Positions 9,011 through 17,995 of a stretch of DNA of 64,000 nt are shown here, one piece after another. Numbering within the stretch: position 1 is the first letter of the stretch; each line of letters opens with the position of its first letter. This DNA comes from Croceivirga radicis (GTDB taxonomy: Bacteria; Bacteroidota; Bacteroidia; Flavobacteriales; Flavobacteriaceae). The notes beneath the pieces were generated by a model. It had not been told where the DNA came from. It worked only from the letters and a program-made list of their open reading frames with translations, and searched no databases. Position numbers and translations under genes: made by a program. The stretch lies in assembly GCF_002072105.2 (NCBI RefSeq), contig NZ_MTBC01000005.1:181358-245357 (forward strand), given 5' to 3'.

Positions 9011-10417
9011 TTATAACATAGGACTTAACAATTTTGCCGCACCTTCAAGTAATTTCTTTCGTTTAGAGCGCTTATGGTAGGCATCAAAATCTGATAGTCT
9101 TATAGCGCTTTCGCAATCTTTTAAAAACTGTTCTTTTACTTGTATGCTTAAGGCTTCATGATAGATAATGGCATTGGTCTCATAGTTTTGTTGTAGGCTT
9201 CTGTTATCTAAATTTGCCGTGCCAATGCTAGCTATTTTATCATCACTAACCATAATCTTACTATGGATAAAAGCGTCTGGATGCAAATGTACTTTTATCC
9301 CCGATTTTAGGTAACTCTCAAAATAAGAGCGTACACACCAATCTACCATTTTATAATCTGTAGTTGCAGAAATTAGCAGCCTTACATCTACACCGCTCAA
9401 GGCCGCCGTTTGTAAACTCTGCAAAATTGCATGGTTGGGAATTATATACGGATTTACAATGTATAGATAGTCTTTGGCATTGTTTATAATTTTAAAATAC
9501 ACTTGTTCCATTACCGCAAAATCATCATCTGGTCCGCTGGGAACTATTTGTAACGGAATTTTATGCTGAATTTCTTTTTTGAGGGTATTGCTAGGTATTT
9601 TTACCTCTTTTTCCGTGGCTAGGTACCAGTCGGTTAAAAATATCCGATTCAATAGGTTTACGGCATCGCCTTCTATCTTCATATGGGTATCTTGCCAAGA
9701 ACCAATTTCCGTGTCTTCTTTTAGGTATTTATCAGACACGTTTATTCCGCCGGTAAACCCAATTATATTATCGATGATAACAATTTTTCTATGATTTCTA
9801 TAATTTAAAGAAGATATGAATTTACCCAACCTAAAGGGTAAAAATTGACCCACTTCCACGCCAATAGTATTTAATCTTTTTTTGTAAGATTCGTCTAAAG
9901 AAAAGCTTCCCACGCTATCATACATTACACGTATACTAACTCCTTCTTTTCGTTTGGTCTCTAGAATTTTAAAAAAACGTTCTGCCAATTCGCCATCTTC
10001 AAAAATGTAATACTGTATATGTATATGGTCTTTGGCAGTTTCTAGGGCGTTAAAAATACAGTCAAAAGTGGCTTTACCATCTCTTAGAATCTCTACACTA
10101 TTGTTGCAGGTTAAGGGGTAGCCACAACTACCATAGATAAGATTTACCAGATTTCTATGTTGTTTTACATTCTCAGTAGGTTTAGACCTGGGAGGCTCTG
10201 GAAGGTTTTTTGTAAAATCGTCCTTAAGGGTAAAAAGTTTATTCTTTCTTCTGTTGCGCCCCACCATAAGATACAGCAAAATACCCCCAATGGGTATGGT
10301 AAAAATGGCAAGTAACCAAGCCAGAGATTTGCTAGGTCGCATGCCATTTATTAAAAGTTTGGCCACTATACCAAAGGCAAGTAACACGTAAAGAAGTATT
10401 GTTATCGTCCAGAACAT
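9011..10417 (-). CDS. cls: Cardiolipin synthase (phospholipase D family)
   Basis: A 468-residue membrane enzyme joining two phosphatidylglycerols into cardiolipin. Two N-terminal membrane segments lie at about 2-22 and 33-52. The two catalytic HKD motifs are clear: HRKIVIIDN near 209-217 and HSKIMVSDD near 390, each followed by the usual GG/GT and N residues (FTGGIN, IGTANLDNRS). The length is normal for ClsA-type enzymes. An in-frame TTG start 6 bases further upstream is less likely than this ATG. It is the last gene of the minus-strand set beginning with the usp gene at 16091, and it converges on the nitrate operon with a 14-base gap. Confidence 0.9.
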   Translation of the reverse strand: MFWTITILLYVLLAFGIVAKLLINGMRPSKSLAWLLAIFTIPIGGILLYLMVGRNRRKNKLFTLKDDFTKNLPEPPRSKPTENVKQHRNLVNLIYGSCGYPLTCNNSVEILRDGKATFDCIFNALETAKDHIHIQYYIFEDGELAERFFKILETKRKEGVSIRVMYDSVGSFSLDESYKKRLNTIGVEVGQFLPFRLGKFISSLNYRNHRKIVIIDNIIGFTGGINVSDKYLKEDTEIGSWQDTHMKIEGDAVNLLNRIFLTDWYLATEKEVKIPSNTLKKEIQHKIPLQIVPSGPDDDFAVMEQVYFKIINNAKDYLYIVNPYIIPNHAILQSLQTAALSGVDVRLLISATTDYKMVDWCVRSYFESYLKSGIKVHLHPDAFIHSKIMVSDDKIASIGTANLDNRSLQQNYETNAIIYHEALSIQVKEQFLKDCESAIRLSDFDAYHKRSKRKKLLEGAAKLLSPML

Positions 10418-10477
10418 ATGCAATGTTAGTTTAATTGGCGTAACAAAAGGTGCTCTATTAAATTAATAGTTAACCAA

Positions 10478-11779
10478 CTAAAAAGAGAAAGGTTGCCCTG
10501 TACTTTGTAATACGGCGAACCAAAATTCGCTTTCTAAATCTATCTTTTTACGTTTTGTTGTAACGGCCGCTATAGGTAGGTATACAAACTTGTTGTTTAC
10601 TTTGCCCACAACAAATTGTGTTTTACCTGCCATGGCACCGTGCACTGCCTGGTATGCCAAACTGCTACAAAAAATACTATCGCTACTATTAGCAGGTGCG
10701 CTACGTACAATGTAACTAGGGTCTATGTATTTAATGGTTACAGGCAGGCTATCCGCAAAATACGCTTTGATTTTATCTTTTAAAAAAACACCAATATCCT
10801 CGTGCTGTATATTACCAGAGGCATCTTTAACTTCTGCCGCTTTTTGTATCAAATGTTGCCCTGCACCCTCTGCCACAACAATTACCGCATGTTTTTTATC
10901 CAATAAGCGCTTTTTTAATAACTCTAAAAAACCCGTTTCACCGTAAAGGTTAAAATCCATTTCTGGTACCAATACGTAGTTTACCTCTGGCATGGCCAAG
11001 GTGGCAGATGCAGCTATGAAGCCACTGTCCCTACCCATCACTTTTATAATTGCAATGCCATTTAGTGCGCCAGCCGCTTCATTATGTGCATCTCTAATTA
11101 TTGGGCTGGCAATGTCAAAACTGGTTTCGAACCCAAAAGACTTGTCAATGATATCAATATCATTGTCAATAGTTTTAGGTATACCCACTACACTAATATT
11201 GGCACCACGCTTGGCTACTTCTTCGCCTATGGCATTAGCTCCCTTTAGGGTACCGTCACCACCAATGGTAAATAAAATATTAATGTTATTTGCAACTAGG
11301 GTGTCTACCATGGTACTTACACTTTGGCCTCCTCTGGAAGAGCCTAAAATGGTACCACCATGATGGTGAATATCCTTTACAACATCTGGGGTCAATTTTA
11401 AAAATTCATGGCCCGCTTCAGGGTTTAAACCCTCGTAACCGTAACGTATGCCTAGAATATCCTTAATATCGTAAAAGTAATGCAAGGCCATGACTATGCC
11501 TCTAATTACATTGTTAAGCCCTGGGCACAAACCGCCACAGGTAACAATAGCCGCTTTTGTTTGTTTGGGGTCAAAATGTAAAAATTGTCTTGGTCCTGCC
11601 TTTTCTAACCAAACTGGTGCAATACCATCTGCAATGCATTGTTGATAGTTTTCTAGGGAAAGGTCATAAATAAGTTTATCCTCATCTTTGATAAAATTGA
11701 AGATATTATCCCCCTTAACAGTACTTAACTGTAAGGGGGATGCTATTTTGGGTGTTCCCAATTGATTAATTTGGAACAT
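10478..11779 (-). CDS. 6-phosphofructokinase, plant/trypanosome-like long clade
   Basis: A 433-residue phosphofructokinase turning fructose 6-phosphate into fructose 1,6-bisphosphate. GGLCPGLNN (82-90) is the nucleotide-binding start, GGDGT is at 173-177 and PKTIDND at 201-207. Gly in GGDGT points to ATP as donor (pyrophosphate enzymes have GGDD), while Lys in PKTIDND is the combination seen in the long group that contains plant and trypanosome ATP enzymes. It lies 11 bases behind pckA, so glycolytic and gluconeogenic steps share one transcript. Donor specificity is inferred from two residues only. Confidence 0.85.
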   Translation of the reverse strand: MFQINQLGTPKIASPLQLSTVKGDNIFNFIKDEDKLIYDLSLENYQQCIADGIAPVWLEKAGPRQFLHFDPKQTKAAIVTCGGLCPGLNNVIRGIVMALHYFYDIKDILGIRYGYEGLNPEAGHEFLKLTPDVVKDIHHHGGTILGSSRGGQSVSTMVDTLVANNINILFTIGGDGTLKGANAIGEEVAKRGANISVVGIPKTIDNDIDIIDKSFGFETSFDIASPIIRDAHNEAAGALNGIAIIKVMGRDSGFIAASATLAMPEVNYVLVPEMDFNLYGETGFLELLKKRLLDKKHAVIVVAEGAGQHLIQKAAEVKDASGNIQHEDIGVFLKDKIKAYFADSLPVTIKYIDPSYIVRSAPANSSDSIFCSSLAYQAVHGAMAGKTQFVVGKVNNKFVYLPIAAVTTKRKKIDLESEFWFAVLQSTGQPFSF

Positions 11780-11790
11780 AAATTTTAGGT

Positions 11791-13419
11791 TTAAAAGTGA
11801 TCGGCCAATGTGTGGTGCGAATCAATTAGCGGTCCTCCATTTAAAATTTCATCAGATGCCTCACTGGCAAATTTGTCAAAGTTAATATGGAAAGAATGTG
11901 CCAATTGTATTGCTTTACTAATATAAGCACCTTTTTGTAACCAAGTATTCATTGGGTCTAAAATTTCTGAAGGTACACCGGGGCAATATTTGGGCATATG
12001 TAAACCAAAAATAGGATGTGACTCAAAATCCACATCGGCTAGTTGGCCTTCTAAAATTGCAGAAATCATGGCCCGGGTATACTTTAGCTTAATTCTAGAA
12101 CCTACGCCATAGGGGCCGCCACTCCAACCTGTGTTTATTAACCAAACATTTACACCTGCTTCTGTCATTTTTTTGCTGAGCATTTCTGCATATTTGGTTG
12201 GGTGCAACGGCATAAAGGGTTCTCCAAAACAAGCAGAGAAAGAAGGTACGGGTTCAGTTATACCCGCTTCAGTACCCGCCACTTTTGCGGTATAACCCGA
12301 TATGAAGTGATAGGCGGCCTGCCCTGGTGTTAATTTAGATACGGGTGGTAAAACCCCAAAGGCATCACAGGTTAGAAAGAAAATATTCTTTGGATTGCTA
12401 GCATAGGAGGGTACCTGTATGTTATCTATATGGTCTATTGGATAACTAACCCTAGTATTTTGGGTAATGGTACTATCAAAAAAATCTACCTCTTTGGTGC
12501 CTTTTTTAAACACTATATTTTCCAATAAAGCCCCTGGTTTTATAGCTCTGTAAATATCTGGCTCTTTTTCTTCGGTCAAGTCAATAACTTTTGCGTAGCA
12601 CCCACCTTCAAAATTAAATATGGTGTTTTCTGCTGTCCATCCGTGTTCATCATCCCCAATCAATTTTCTTTTGGGGTCTGCGGATAAGGTGGTTTTTCCG
12701 GTACCGGACAATCCAAAGAAAATAGCGGTGTCTCCTTCTTCTCCAACATTGGCGGAACAGTGCATGGGTAAAACGTTTTTTTCTACCGGTAGAATTAGGT
12801 TCAATGCCGAAAAAATACCCTTTTTAATCTCGCCGGTATACGCAGAACCGCCTACCAAAGCTATTTTTTTAGTAAAGTTCAATATTGAAAAATTACCAGC
12901 TATAATACCAAATTCCTTTGGGTTTTTTGCCTCGTATCCAGGTGCACAAAGAACCAACCAATCTTCCTCAAAATTCTCTAATTCTGCTTCTGATAAACGC
13001 AAGAACATGTTCTTTACAAAAAAGTTAGACCATGGGTATTCTGTTACCACACGTACGTTCATGGTATATTGTGGGTCTGCACAAACCGCGGCATCCCTAA
13101 CATATACTTCTTTACCAGAAAGGTAATTTTTAATCTCTGTTTCTAATTGGTCAAAATGTTCTGGACTAATAGGTTTATTTATTCTACCCCACCAAACTTT
13201 GTCTTTGGTATACGCATCCTTTACCAAAAAGCGGTCTTTTGGGGAGCGACCTGTAAATTTTCCTGTTTTTATGGCCAAGGTTCCATTATCGGTTTCTACC
13301 CCCATTTCTTTTTCAAGGGTAATTTTTTGGAGGGTTTCCCCATCTAAATTCCAATTAGCCTTGGTGTTCTTAAGGCCGTATTGTTCTAAGTTTCTAGTGT
13401 TTTGAATAACTGCTTCCAT
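11791..13419 (-). CDS. pckA: Phosphoenolpyruvate carboxykinase (ATP)
   Basis: A 542-residue enzyme interconverting oxaloacetate plus ATP and phosphoenolpyruvate plus CO2 plus ADP. The kinase P-loop GLSGTGKTTLS is at 236-246, the metal-binding GDDEHGW follows at 255-261, and the substrate-binding TGRSPKDRF is at 56-64. Length and motifs are those of the bacterial ATP-dependent family. It is placed between the SLC13 carrier gene and the phosphofructokinase gene with gaps of 21 and 11 bases. The likely promoter of the set, before 16091, carries an Fnr-type site, so the enzyme may run in the carboxylating, ATP-yielding direction at low oxygen, as in succinate producers; that is inference. Confidence 0.95.
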   Translation of the reverse strand: MEAVIQNTRNLEQYGLKNTKANWNLDGETLQKITLEKEMGVETDNGTLAIKTGKFTGRSPKDRFLVKDAYTKDKVWWGRINKPISPEHFDQLETEIKNYLSGKEVYVRDAAVCADPQYTMNVRVVTEYPWSNFFVKNMFLRLSEAELENFEEDWLVLCAPGYEAKNPKEFGIIAGNFSILNFTKKIALVGGSAYTGEIKKGIFSALNLILPVEKNVLPMHCSANVGEEGDTAIFFGLSGTGKTTLSADPKRKLIGDDEHGWTAENTIFNFEGGCYAKVIDLTEEKEPDIYRAIKPGALLENIVFKKGTKEVDFFDSTITQNTRVSYPIDHIDNIQVPSYASNPKNIFFLTCDAFGVLPPVSKLTPGQAAYHFISGYTAKVAGTEAGITEPVPSFSACFGEPFMPLHPTKYAEMLSKKMTEAGVNVWLINTGWSGGPYGVGSRIKLKYTRAMISAILEGQLADVDFESHPIFGLHMPKYCPGVPSEILDPMNTWLQKGAYISKAIQLAHSFHINFDKFASEASDEILNGGPLIDSHHTLADHF

Positions 13420-13440
13420 TGTTGTTGTTTTTTAAGGTTT

Positions 13441-15279
13441 TTAAAAATTCCATATAAGGGGAACTAGTATTAATGTTGTTATGAAAAAGAGTAGCAGTAA
13501 GGGCCCGCCAACCTTTACGTAATCCATGAATTTGTACCCCCCAGCGGTCATAACCATGGCGTTGGTGGTAGTACCTACCGGTGTTAAAAATGCTGTTGAA
13601 GCACTAATGGCCACTGTAATTAAAAAGGGCTTGGGAGATACACCTAAAGTTGTAGCGGCAATTAAGGCTATAGGGGCCATAAGTACTGCCGTTGCCGAGT
13701 TGTTAATGGTTTGGCTAAAGGCGGTTGTTAACAGAAAAATACCGCCTAACAAAGCCACGGGGTGCCACGTGCCCAAAAAGCTCACCAAATTTTCTGCAGC
13801 TAGTTGGGCTACACCTGTTTTTTGTAGTGCTATACCCATGGGTATCATGGCGGCAATCATAATTACACTGGTCCAGCTGATACCCTTGTAGGCTTTAGAT
13901 ATGGGTACACAGCGCGTAAGCATCATAATACCCGCGCAGAGCAGTGCCGCTATTGCTCCGGGTACTATTTTAAATACCAATAAGATGATCATGAGTAATA
14001 GGGTACCCATAGCAATAAAGCTTTTTGGGGTAAGAGCCGTTACATTCTTTGCCATGGCTTCTGGACTACCAATGATTACCACATTTTCATAAAGGTTTTT
14101 TAACGATTCTATGTTATGCCATGGCCCCCTTATTACAAAGGCATCACCGGCATTAATGGTTATCTCTCCTTTTAATGGCCTATTGTTTCTTGAAGCAGCC
14201 AAGAGTTGCACCCCAGATTTTTTGAGGTATTGCCCTAAATTTATTTGCTTACCAACAAAAATAGATTTTGGGGTTATAAGCATTTCTGCCATACCTACCT
14301 CTTGGTTTATAAATTCTTCTTTTAATCCGTCTTTTTCTGATGGCGCCGGTAAAATACCCAAGCTATAGGTTTGCATTAGTCGGTTTACAGCTGCTGCTTC
14401 ACCTTTAACGGTAATAATATCATGATATCGCATTTCTGTGTCAGCACTAGGCAACTCAACAAATAGCGGTGTTTTTTGTTGTAACGGACTAGGATGTCTA
14501 CGTCTAAGTCGCATGATGCTAACTTTAAAATCTTCCTCAAAATTCCAATGGCCCATTTGGGTACCGATTAAAGGAGACATGGAGCGAATCCTAAATCGGT
14601 AAAGGTTTTCTCCAATGCTATATCCTTCCATCCATTTTAGCATTTCGGCATCTAAATCTACTGGCTTATTGGCCGTTTTATTTTTGGGCAATAACCTGTG
14701 CCCAATAAACCGGAAGTATAAAATAGCTACCAATAATAAAGGCAAACCTATAAGCCCAAACTCAAAAAATGAAAAACCTTCAAATCCGTTTTCTACAAGA
14801 GCATTGCTTGCAATAATATTGGGTGGTGTTCCGGTTAGCGTTAATAAGCCTCCGGTATTGGAGCCAAAAGCCACGGGCATAAGTAATTTTGATGGTAGGG
14901 TGCCAGCATTCCAAGCAGCGGATACGGTTACCGGCAATAGTGCCGCAACGGTTCCTGTATTACTAACAAAACCAGATAAGATACTGGCACCCAATGTTAC
15001 AATCACCAAAAGTTTTGGAACACTTTTTCCCGCCCATTCTACAAAGAATTTACCTGCCAAGGCAGTCCAACCTGTTCTAGATAAACCTTCACCAATAATA
15101 AATAATGCGGCTATCATGATTACGGTAGTATTGCTAAAGCCACTTAAGGCTTCTTTTACCTCTAAAATGCCAAAAAGGTATAAAGAGAGCATGGCAATAA
15201 GGGCTACCACATCTGGCGGAAATTTTCCCCATATAAATAGGGCTATGGTTATAAATAGTATGACTAGTACTAGTGTCAT
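13441..15279 (-). CDS. SLC13/DASS-type carrier with two TrkA-C (RCK_C) domains
   Basis: A 612-residue integral membrane protein. Hydrophobic segments cover about 1-195 and 405-612, and the soluble middle (about 205-395) holds two TrkA-C-like regulatory domains. TGTPPNII and a matching C-terminal TPVGTTTNAMV are the paired substrate-loop signatures of the divalent anion/sodium symporter family. Likely cargo is a dicarboxylate, sulfate or a similar anion; the sequence does not decide. It is 22 bases from pckA on one side and 20 from usp on the other, which favours a C4-dicarboxylate role linked to oxaloacetate/PEP metabolism (inference). Confidence 0.8.
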   Translation of the reverse strand: MTLVLVILFITIALFIWGKFPPDVVALIAMLSLYLFGILEVKEALSGFSNTTVIMIAALFIIGEGLSRTGWTALAGKFFVEWAGKSVPKLLVIVTLGASILSGFVSNTGTVAALLPVTVSAAWNAGTLPSKLLMPVAFGSNTGGLLTLTGTPPNIIASNALVENGFEGFSFFEFGLIGLPLLLVAILYFRFIGHRLLPKNKTANKPVDLDAEMLKWMEGYSIGENLYRFRIRSMSPLIGTQMGHWNFEEDFKVSIMRLRRRHPSPLQQKTPLFVELPSADTEMRYHDIITVKGEAAAVNRLMQTYSLGILPAPSEKDGLKEEFINQEVGMAEMLITPKSIFVGKQINLGQYLKKSGVQLLAASRNNRPLKGEITINAGDAFVIRGPWHNIESLKNLYENVVIIGSPEAMAKNVTALTPKSFIAMGTLLLMIILLVFKIVPGAIAALLCAGIMMLTRCVPISKAYKGISWTSVIMIAAMIPMGIALQKTGVAQLAAENLVSFLGTWHPVALLGGIFLLTTAFSQTINNSATAVLMAPIALIAATTLGVSPKPFLITVAISASTAFLTPVGTTTNAMVMTAGGYKFMDYVKVGGPLLLLFFITTLILVPLIWNF

Positions 15280-15299
15280 ATCTTGTGTTTATTGCGGGG

Positions 15300-16091
15300 T
15301 TAATCCAAGGTTAAAACAGGTACGGTGGCATGTAGGGTCAACAATTTGGTTAACCTACCTTCTGAGGGGCTTGTTTTATGGGCATGATTTCTAGGTATTA
15401 TGGCCAACAAATCAATTTCTTTCTCTGCTATAAAATCTAGGATACCTTTTTCCACATCCTGATTTTTTTCAAAATTGTGTTCGGCATAAAAATGTTCCAG
15501 ATAATATTCCAAGGTTTCTTCATTGCCCTCAACAATTGCTTTTTCTTCTAGAATGTTTTCTTTGTAGATGGTAAGCACATGAACTTTTGCATTAAAACTT
15601 CTAGCTATATCTAACAATAAGTTCAGCACACTTGGTCTTTCTATTTCTTCGCTACCCAAAACCAAGGCTATTTCTTTAGGTAATACCATTTCTGCATTAT
15701 ACGGAACGGTAAGAATAGGGCATTCCGCTTCTAAAACCAGTTTGGATGTATTGGTAACATGATCATCTGCACTTTGATCGCCCATAGTACCCATGAAAAT
15801 AATATCCGCAGCCATAAATTCCCTTTGGTATAGAATTACATCGGTAAGTTTACCTTGTACCAGAACCAGTTCTGGCCGATTTTTGGTTTTCTTGTTCAGT
15901 TGCTTTAAAATTCGATTAAAACTGGCCTCACTCTCTTTTATATCTAGCGCTGTAAATGGATTGGGACTAACGTAAAGCGCTTTTATAGCTACATTGTTTT
16001 CAAAACCTATAAACGTCATGCTATAATCCAATGCATTTATAGCTGCTTCCGTAAAATCAAAGGGAACCAAAATGGTTTTTATTGTGTTCAT
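15300..16091 (-). CDS. Universal stress protein (two UspA-like domains)
   Basis: A 263-residue cytoplasmic protein. The first UspA fold begins with TILVPFDFTEAAINAL and has DIIFMGTMGDQ with a following nucleotide-loop region; the second half is a more degenerate UspA domain, the usual Bacteroidota tandem form. It is the first gene of the minus-strand set usp-SLC13-pckA-pfk-cls. A palindrome TGACAGATGTCA with a perfect TACTTTTG box sits upstream, so control by the Fnr-like protein is predicted. It is one of three usp genes in the window, all behind the same type of site. Confidence 0.85.
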   Translation of the reverse strand: MNTIKTILVPFDFTEAAINALDYSMTFIGFENNVAIKALYVSPNPFTALDIKESEASFNRILKQLNKKTKNRPELVLVQGKLTDVILYQREFMAADIIFMGTMGDQSADDHVTNTSKLVLEAECPILTVPYNAEMVLPKEIALVLGSEEIERPSVLNLLLDIARSFNAKVHVLTIYKENILEEKAIVEGNEETLEYYLEHFYAEHNFEKNQDVEKGILDFIAEKEIDLLAIIPRNHAHKTSPSEGRLTKLLTLHATVPVLTLD

Positions 16092-16156
16092 ACCTGGTCT
16101 TTTAAAATGATTATTAGTAACACTTCAAAAGTACGGGCGGGTATCTTCCTAAAACA

Positions 16157-16168
16157 TGACAGATGTCA
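16157..16168 (-). promoter_or_regulatory. Fnr-type site for usp-SLC13-pckA-pfk-cls
   Basis: TGACAGATGTCA fits TGAYA-NN-TRTCA. Its centre (16162.5) is 29.5 bp from the first base of TACTTTTG on the minus strand (16133 down to 16126), a perfect TAnnTTTG box for the usp gene starting at 16091. Confidence 0.75.
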
Positions 16169-16213
16169 CGTTTTCAAAACTTTACATGAAATTAACCTAT
16201 AATAGTAAGTTCA

Positions 16214-16225
16214 TGATAATTGTCA
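16214..16225 (+). promoter_or_regulatory. Fnr-type site for the DUF2490 gene
   Basis: TGATAATTGTCA fits TGAYA-NN-TRTCA. Its centre (16219.5) is 29.5 bp from GACCTTTA (16249-16256), a box matching TAnnTTT except for the first base. It serves the plus-strand gene at 16280 and shares the intergenic region with the divergent usp site. Confidence 0.7.
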
Positions 16226-16279
16226 TGAATTTGGTTTGGAATCCGTAAGACCTTTACACAAACAAGTAATAATAGGTGT

Positions 16280-16996
16280 ATGTGGTCTTTAAAAAGCAAT
16301 AGCTTCCAATTCATTTTCATCTGGCTTTTGATCTTACTATTAAATCCAGATACCACTCAAGCTCAAGAAAACTTAAAAAACCAAGTAGGTACTTGGTTTA
16401 TAGTGGCCGGTGATAATGCTCTTGGAGACCATTGGAGTATACCAATTGTAGGCATATGGCGCCAATACAATTATGCGCAAGAAACAGAATTTGGATTTTT
16501 AAGAACGGGCTTAAATTATAGGCTAAGTAAGCAATGGTATGTTGGTACTGGGGTGGCCTTTTTGGATACCCACCCCTTTGAGCATCCTAATAATTTGCAA
16601 GAAAAGTCACAATTCTGGTGGTACCAAGAGGCAGGTGTTAAGCACACTAGTACGTTTACACAACGTTATAGGGTAGAAAATAGATGGCTTAATGGACCTA
16701 ACGGGAAATCTTTCCGTACACGATTTAGACACCGGTTACAATACAAAAAACCGTTTACGACAACCACTTACTTTAAAGTTTCCAATGAATCTTTCTTTGA
16801 GTTTAAAGAGCTAGATTTTTTACAGAATCGTTTTTTTGTAGGGGTAGGTAAAGCGGTGCATCCAAATGTTTGCTTAGAGGTAGGTTATTTAAAGAACCAT
16901 GTAAACGGAGAAAACTACGACCGTATACGGGTAGCTATATACTTTAAAACACGTATTGCAAAAAAAACCGTGGACCTTGTTAACAACACACCTTAA
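16280..16996 (+). CDS. DUF2490 family secreted/outer-membrane protein
   Basis: A 238-residue protein with a signal peptide (hydrophobic about 10-25, cleavage near TTQAQ). The rest shows the alternating strands and W/Y/F-rich pattern of a small outer-membrane barrel, with RYRVENRW and RTRFRHRLQ segments that I associate with DUF2490. Function of the family is unknown. An Fnr-type palindrome and a promoter-like box lie 25-66 bases upstream, so low-oxygen expression is predicted. Its neighbour, the TonB-like gene, has its own site, so the two are probably separate transcripts of one regulon. Confidence 0.7.
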   Translation: MWSLKSNSFQFIFIWLLILLLNPDTTQAQENLKNQVGTWFIVAGDNALGDHWSIPIVGIWRQYNYAQETEFGFLRTGLNYRLSKQWYVGTGVAFLDTHPFEHPNNLQEKSQFWWYQEAGVKHTSTFTQRYRVENRWLNGPNGKSFRTRFRHRLQYKKPFTTTTYFKVSNESFFEFKELDFLQNRFFVGVGKAVHPNVCLEVGYLKNHVNGENYDRIRVAIYFKTRIAKKTVDLVNNTP

Positions 16997-17033
16997 TAGT
17001 TGCCATTGGTTTTTATCGGAATTATAACTGAAC

Positions 17034-17045
17034 TGATAAATATCA
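17034..17045 (+). promoter_or_regulatory. Fnr-type site for the TonB-like gene
   Basis: TGATAAATATCA fits TGAYA-NN-TRTCA. Its centre (17039.5) is 29.5 bp upstream of TACCTTTA (17069-17076), a near-perfect TAnnTTTG box, 20 bases before the start codon. Confidence 0.75.
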
Positions 17046-17095
17046 TGTTTTAAGGCATTTAGAGGTAATACCTTTAGGGTATAAATAACAAAGTC

Positions 17096-17827
17096 ATGGA
17101 ACGCAAGAAAAACCCACAAGCAGATTTGAATAGAAATAGCGGACTTTATTTTGTAATAGGTCTTGCCATTGTCTTGTTTACCGTATGGAGATTGTTAGAA
17201 TACAAAACCTATGATACGGTTAAAGAATATGATACGGTACTTAATGTTATGGATAATATGGATGAGGAGGTACCGATAACTGAAATGATAAAAACGGTTA
17301 CCCCGCCACCACCTCCTGCTGCACCAGATGTAATTGCTATTGTAGAAGATATGGTAGAGGTAGAAGAAACCATTATAGAAAGTACGGAAAGTAGCCAAGA
17401 AACGTACGTAGAAGATGCCATAGTAAGCGTAGAAGAGGTAGAGGTAGAAGAAGTAGAAGAAGAAATAAGTGTTCCTTTTGCCGTAATAGAAGATGTACCG
17501 GTATTTCCGGGTTGTGAAAATTTGGCCACCAATGCGGAGCGTAAAACTTGTTTTAATGAGATGATTCAAGAACACATTAAAACCAACTTCAAATATCCTA
17601 GTACGGCAATAGAATTAGGTATTCAAGGCAGGGTATATGTTCAGTTTGAAATAAACCAATATGGTAAAGTAAGTAAAATACTAGAAAGAGGTCCGGATAA
17701 ATTGTTAGAGGCAGAAGCAGGTAGAATCATTGCTTTATTGCCCCCCATGAAACCGGGAATGCAACGTGGTAGACCGGCAACTGTTAGGTATGCCGTACCT
17801 ATAAATTTTGTAATGCAAATGCAGTAG
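17096..17827 (+). CDS. TonB-family energy transducer
   Basis: A 243-residue inner-membrane protein of the TonB family. One membrane anchor is at about 17-33. A periplasmic linker starts with PPPPPAAP and continues as a long acidic Glu/Val-rich stretch (about 80-130). The C-terminal TonB domain (about 160-243) holds GIQGRVYVQFEINQYGKV and the closing AVPINFVMQ. Such proteins pass proton-motive energy to outer-membrane receptors; no exbB/exbD is adjacent. The acidic linker is odd, since TonB linkers are usually Pro/Lys-rich. A strong terminator follows, so the gene is monocistronic. Confidence 0.85.
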   Translation: MERKKNPQADLNRNSGLYFVIGLAIVLFTVWRLLEYKTYDTVKEYDTVLNVMDNMDEEVPITEMIKTVTPPPPPAAPDVIAIVEDMVEVEETIIESTESSQETYVEDAIVSVEEVEVEEVEEEISVPFAVIEDVPVFPGCENLATNAERKTCFNEMIQEHIKTNFKYPSTAIELGIQGRVYVQFEINQYGKVSKILERGPDKLLEAEAGRIIALLPPMKPGMQRGRPATVRYAVPINFVMQMQ

Positions 17828-17852
17828 AGGGTTTTATATTGTTACTTGCAAG

Positions 17853-17886
17853 AGCTCCATATACTTAGGTGTATGGGGCTTTTTTT
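17853..17886 (+). terminator. Rho-independent terminator after the TonB-like gene
   Basis: AGCTCCATATAC (17853-17864) pairs with GTGTATGGGGCT (17869-17880) over 12 positions, two of them G:U, with a 4-base loop and six T residues following. Confidence 0.85.
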
Positions 17887-17932
17887 AGTGTACGTTTTAC
17901 CGGTTAACAGCTAATTAAATTACTTGCAAAGC

Positions 17933-17944
17933 TGACAATTATCA
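17933..17944 (+). promoter_or_regulatory. Fnr-type site for hemN-usp
   Basis: TGACAATTATCA fits TGAYA-NN-TRTCA. Its centre (17938.5) is 29.5 bp upstream of TAGTTTTG (17968-17975), a perfect TAnnTTTG box 20 bases before the hemN start. Confidence 0.8.
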
Positions 17945-17995
17945 TATTTTATCCCTGCTACAACCTATAGTTTTGGAATATAATTTATTTCAGGT

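Noticed and set aside
17195..17575. Long open frames on the minus strand inside the TonB-like gene
   Set aside because: They mirror the repetitive Glu/Val-rich linker codons of the plus-strand gene; the products are low-complexity Tyr/Phe or Ser/Thr runs with no start context.
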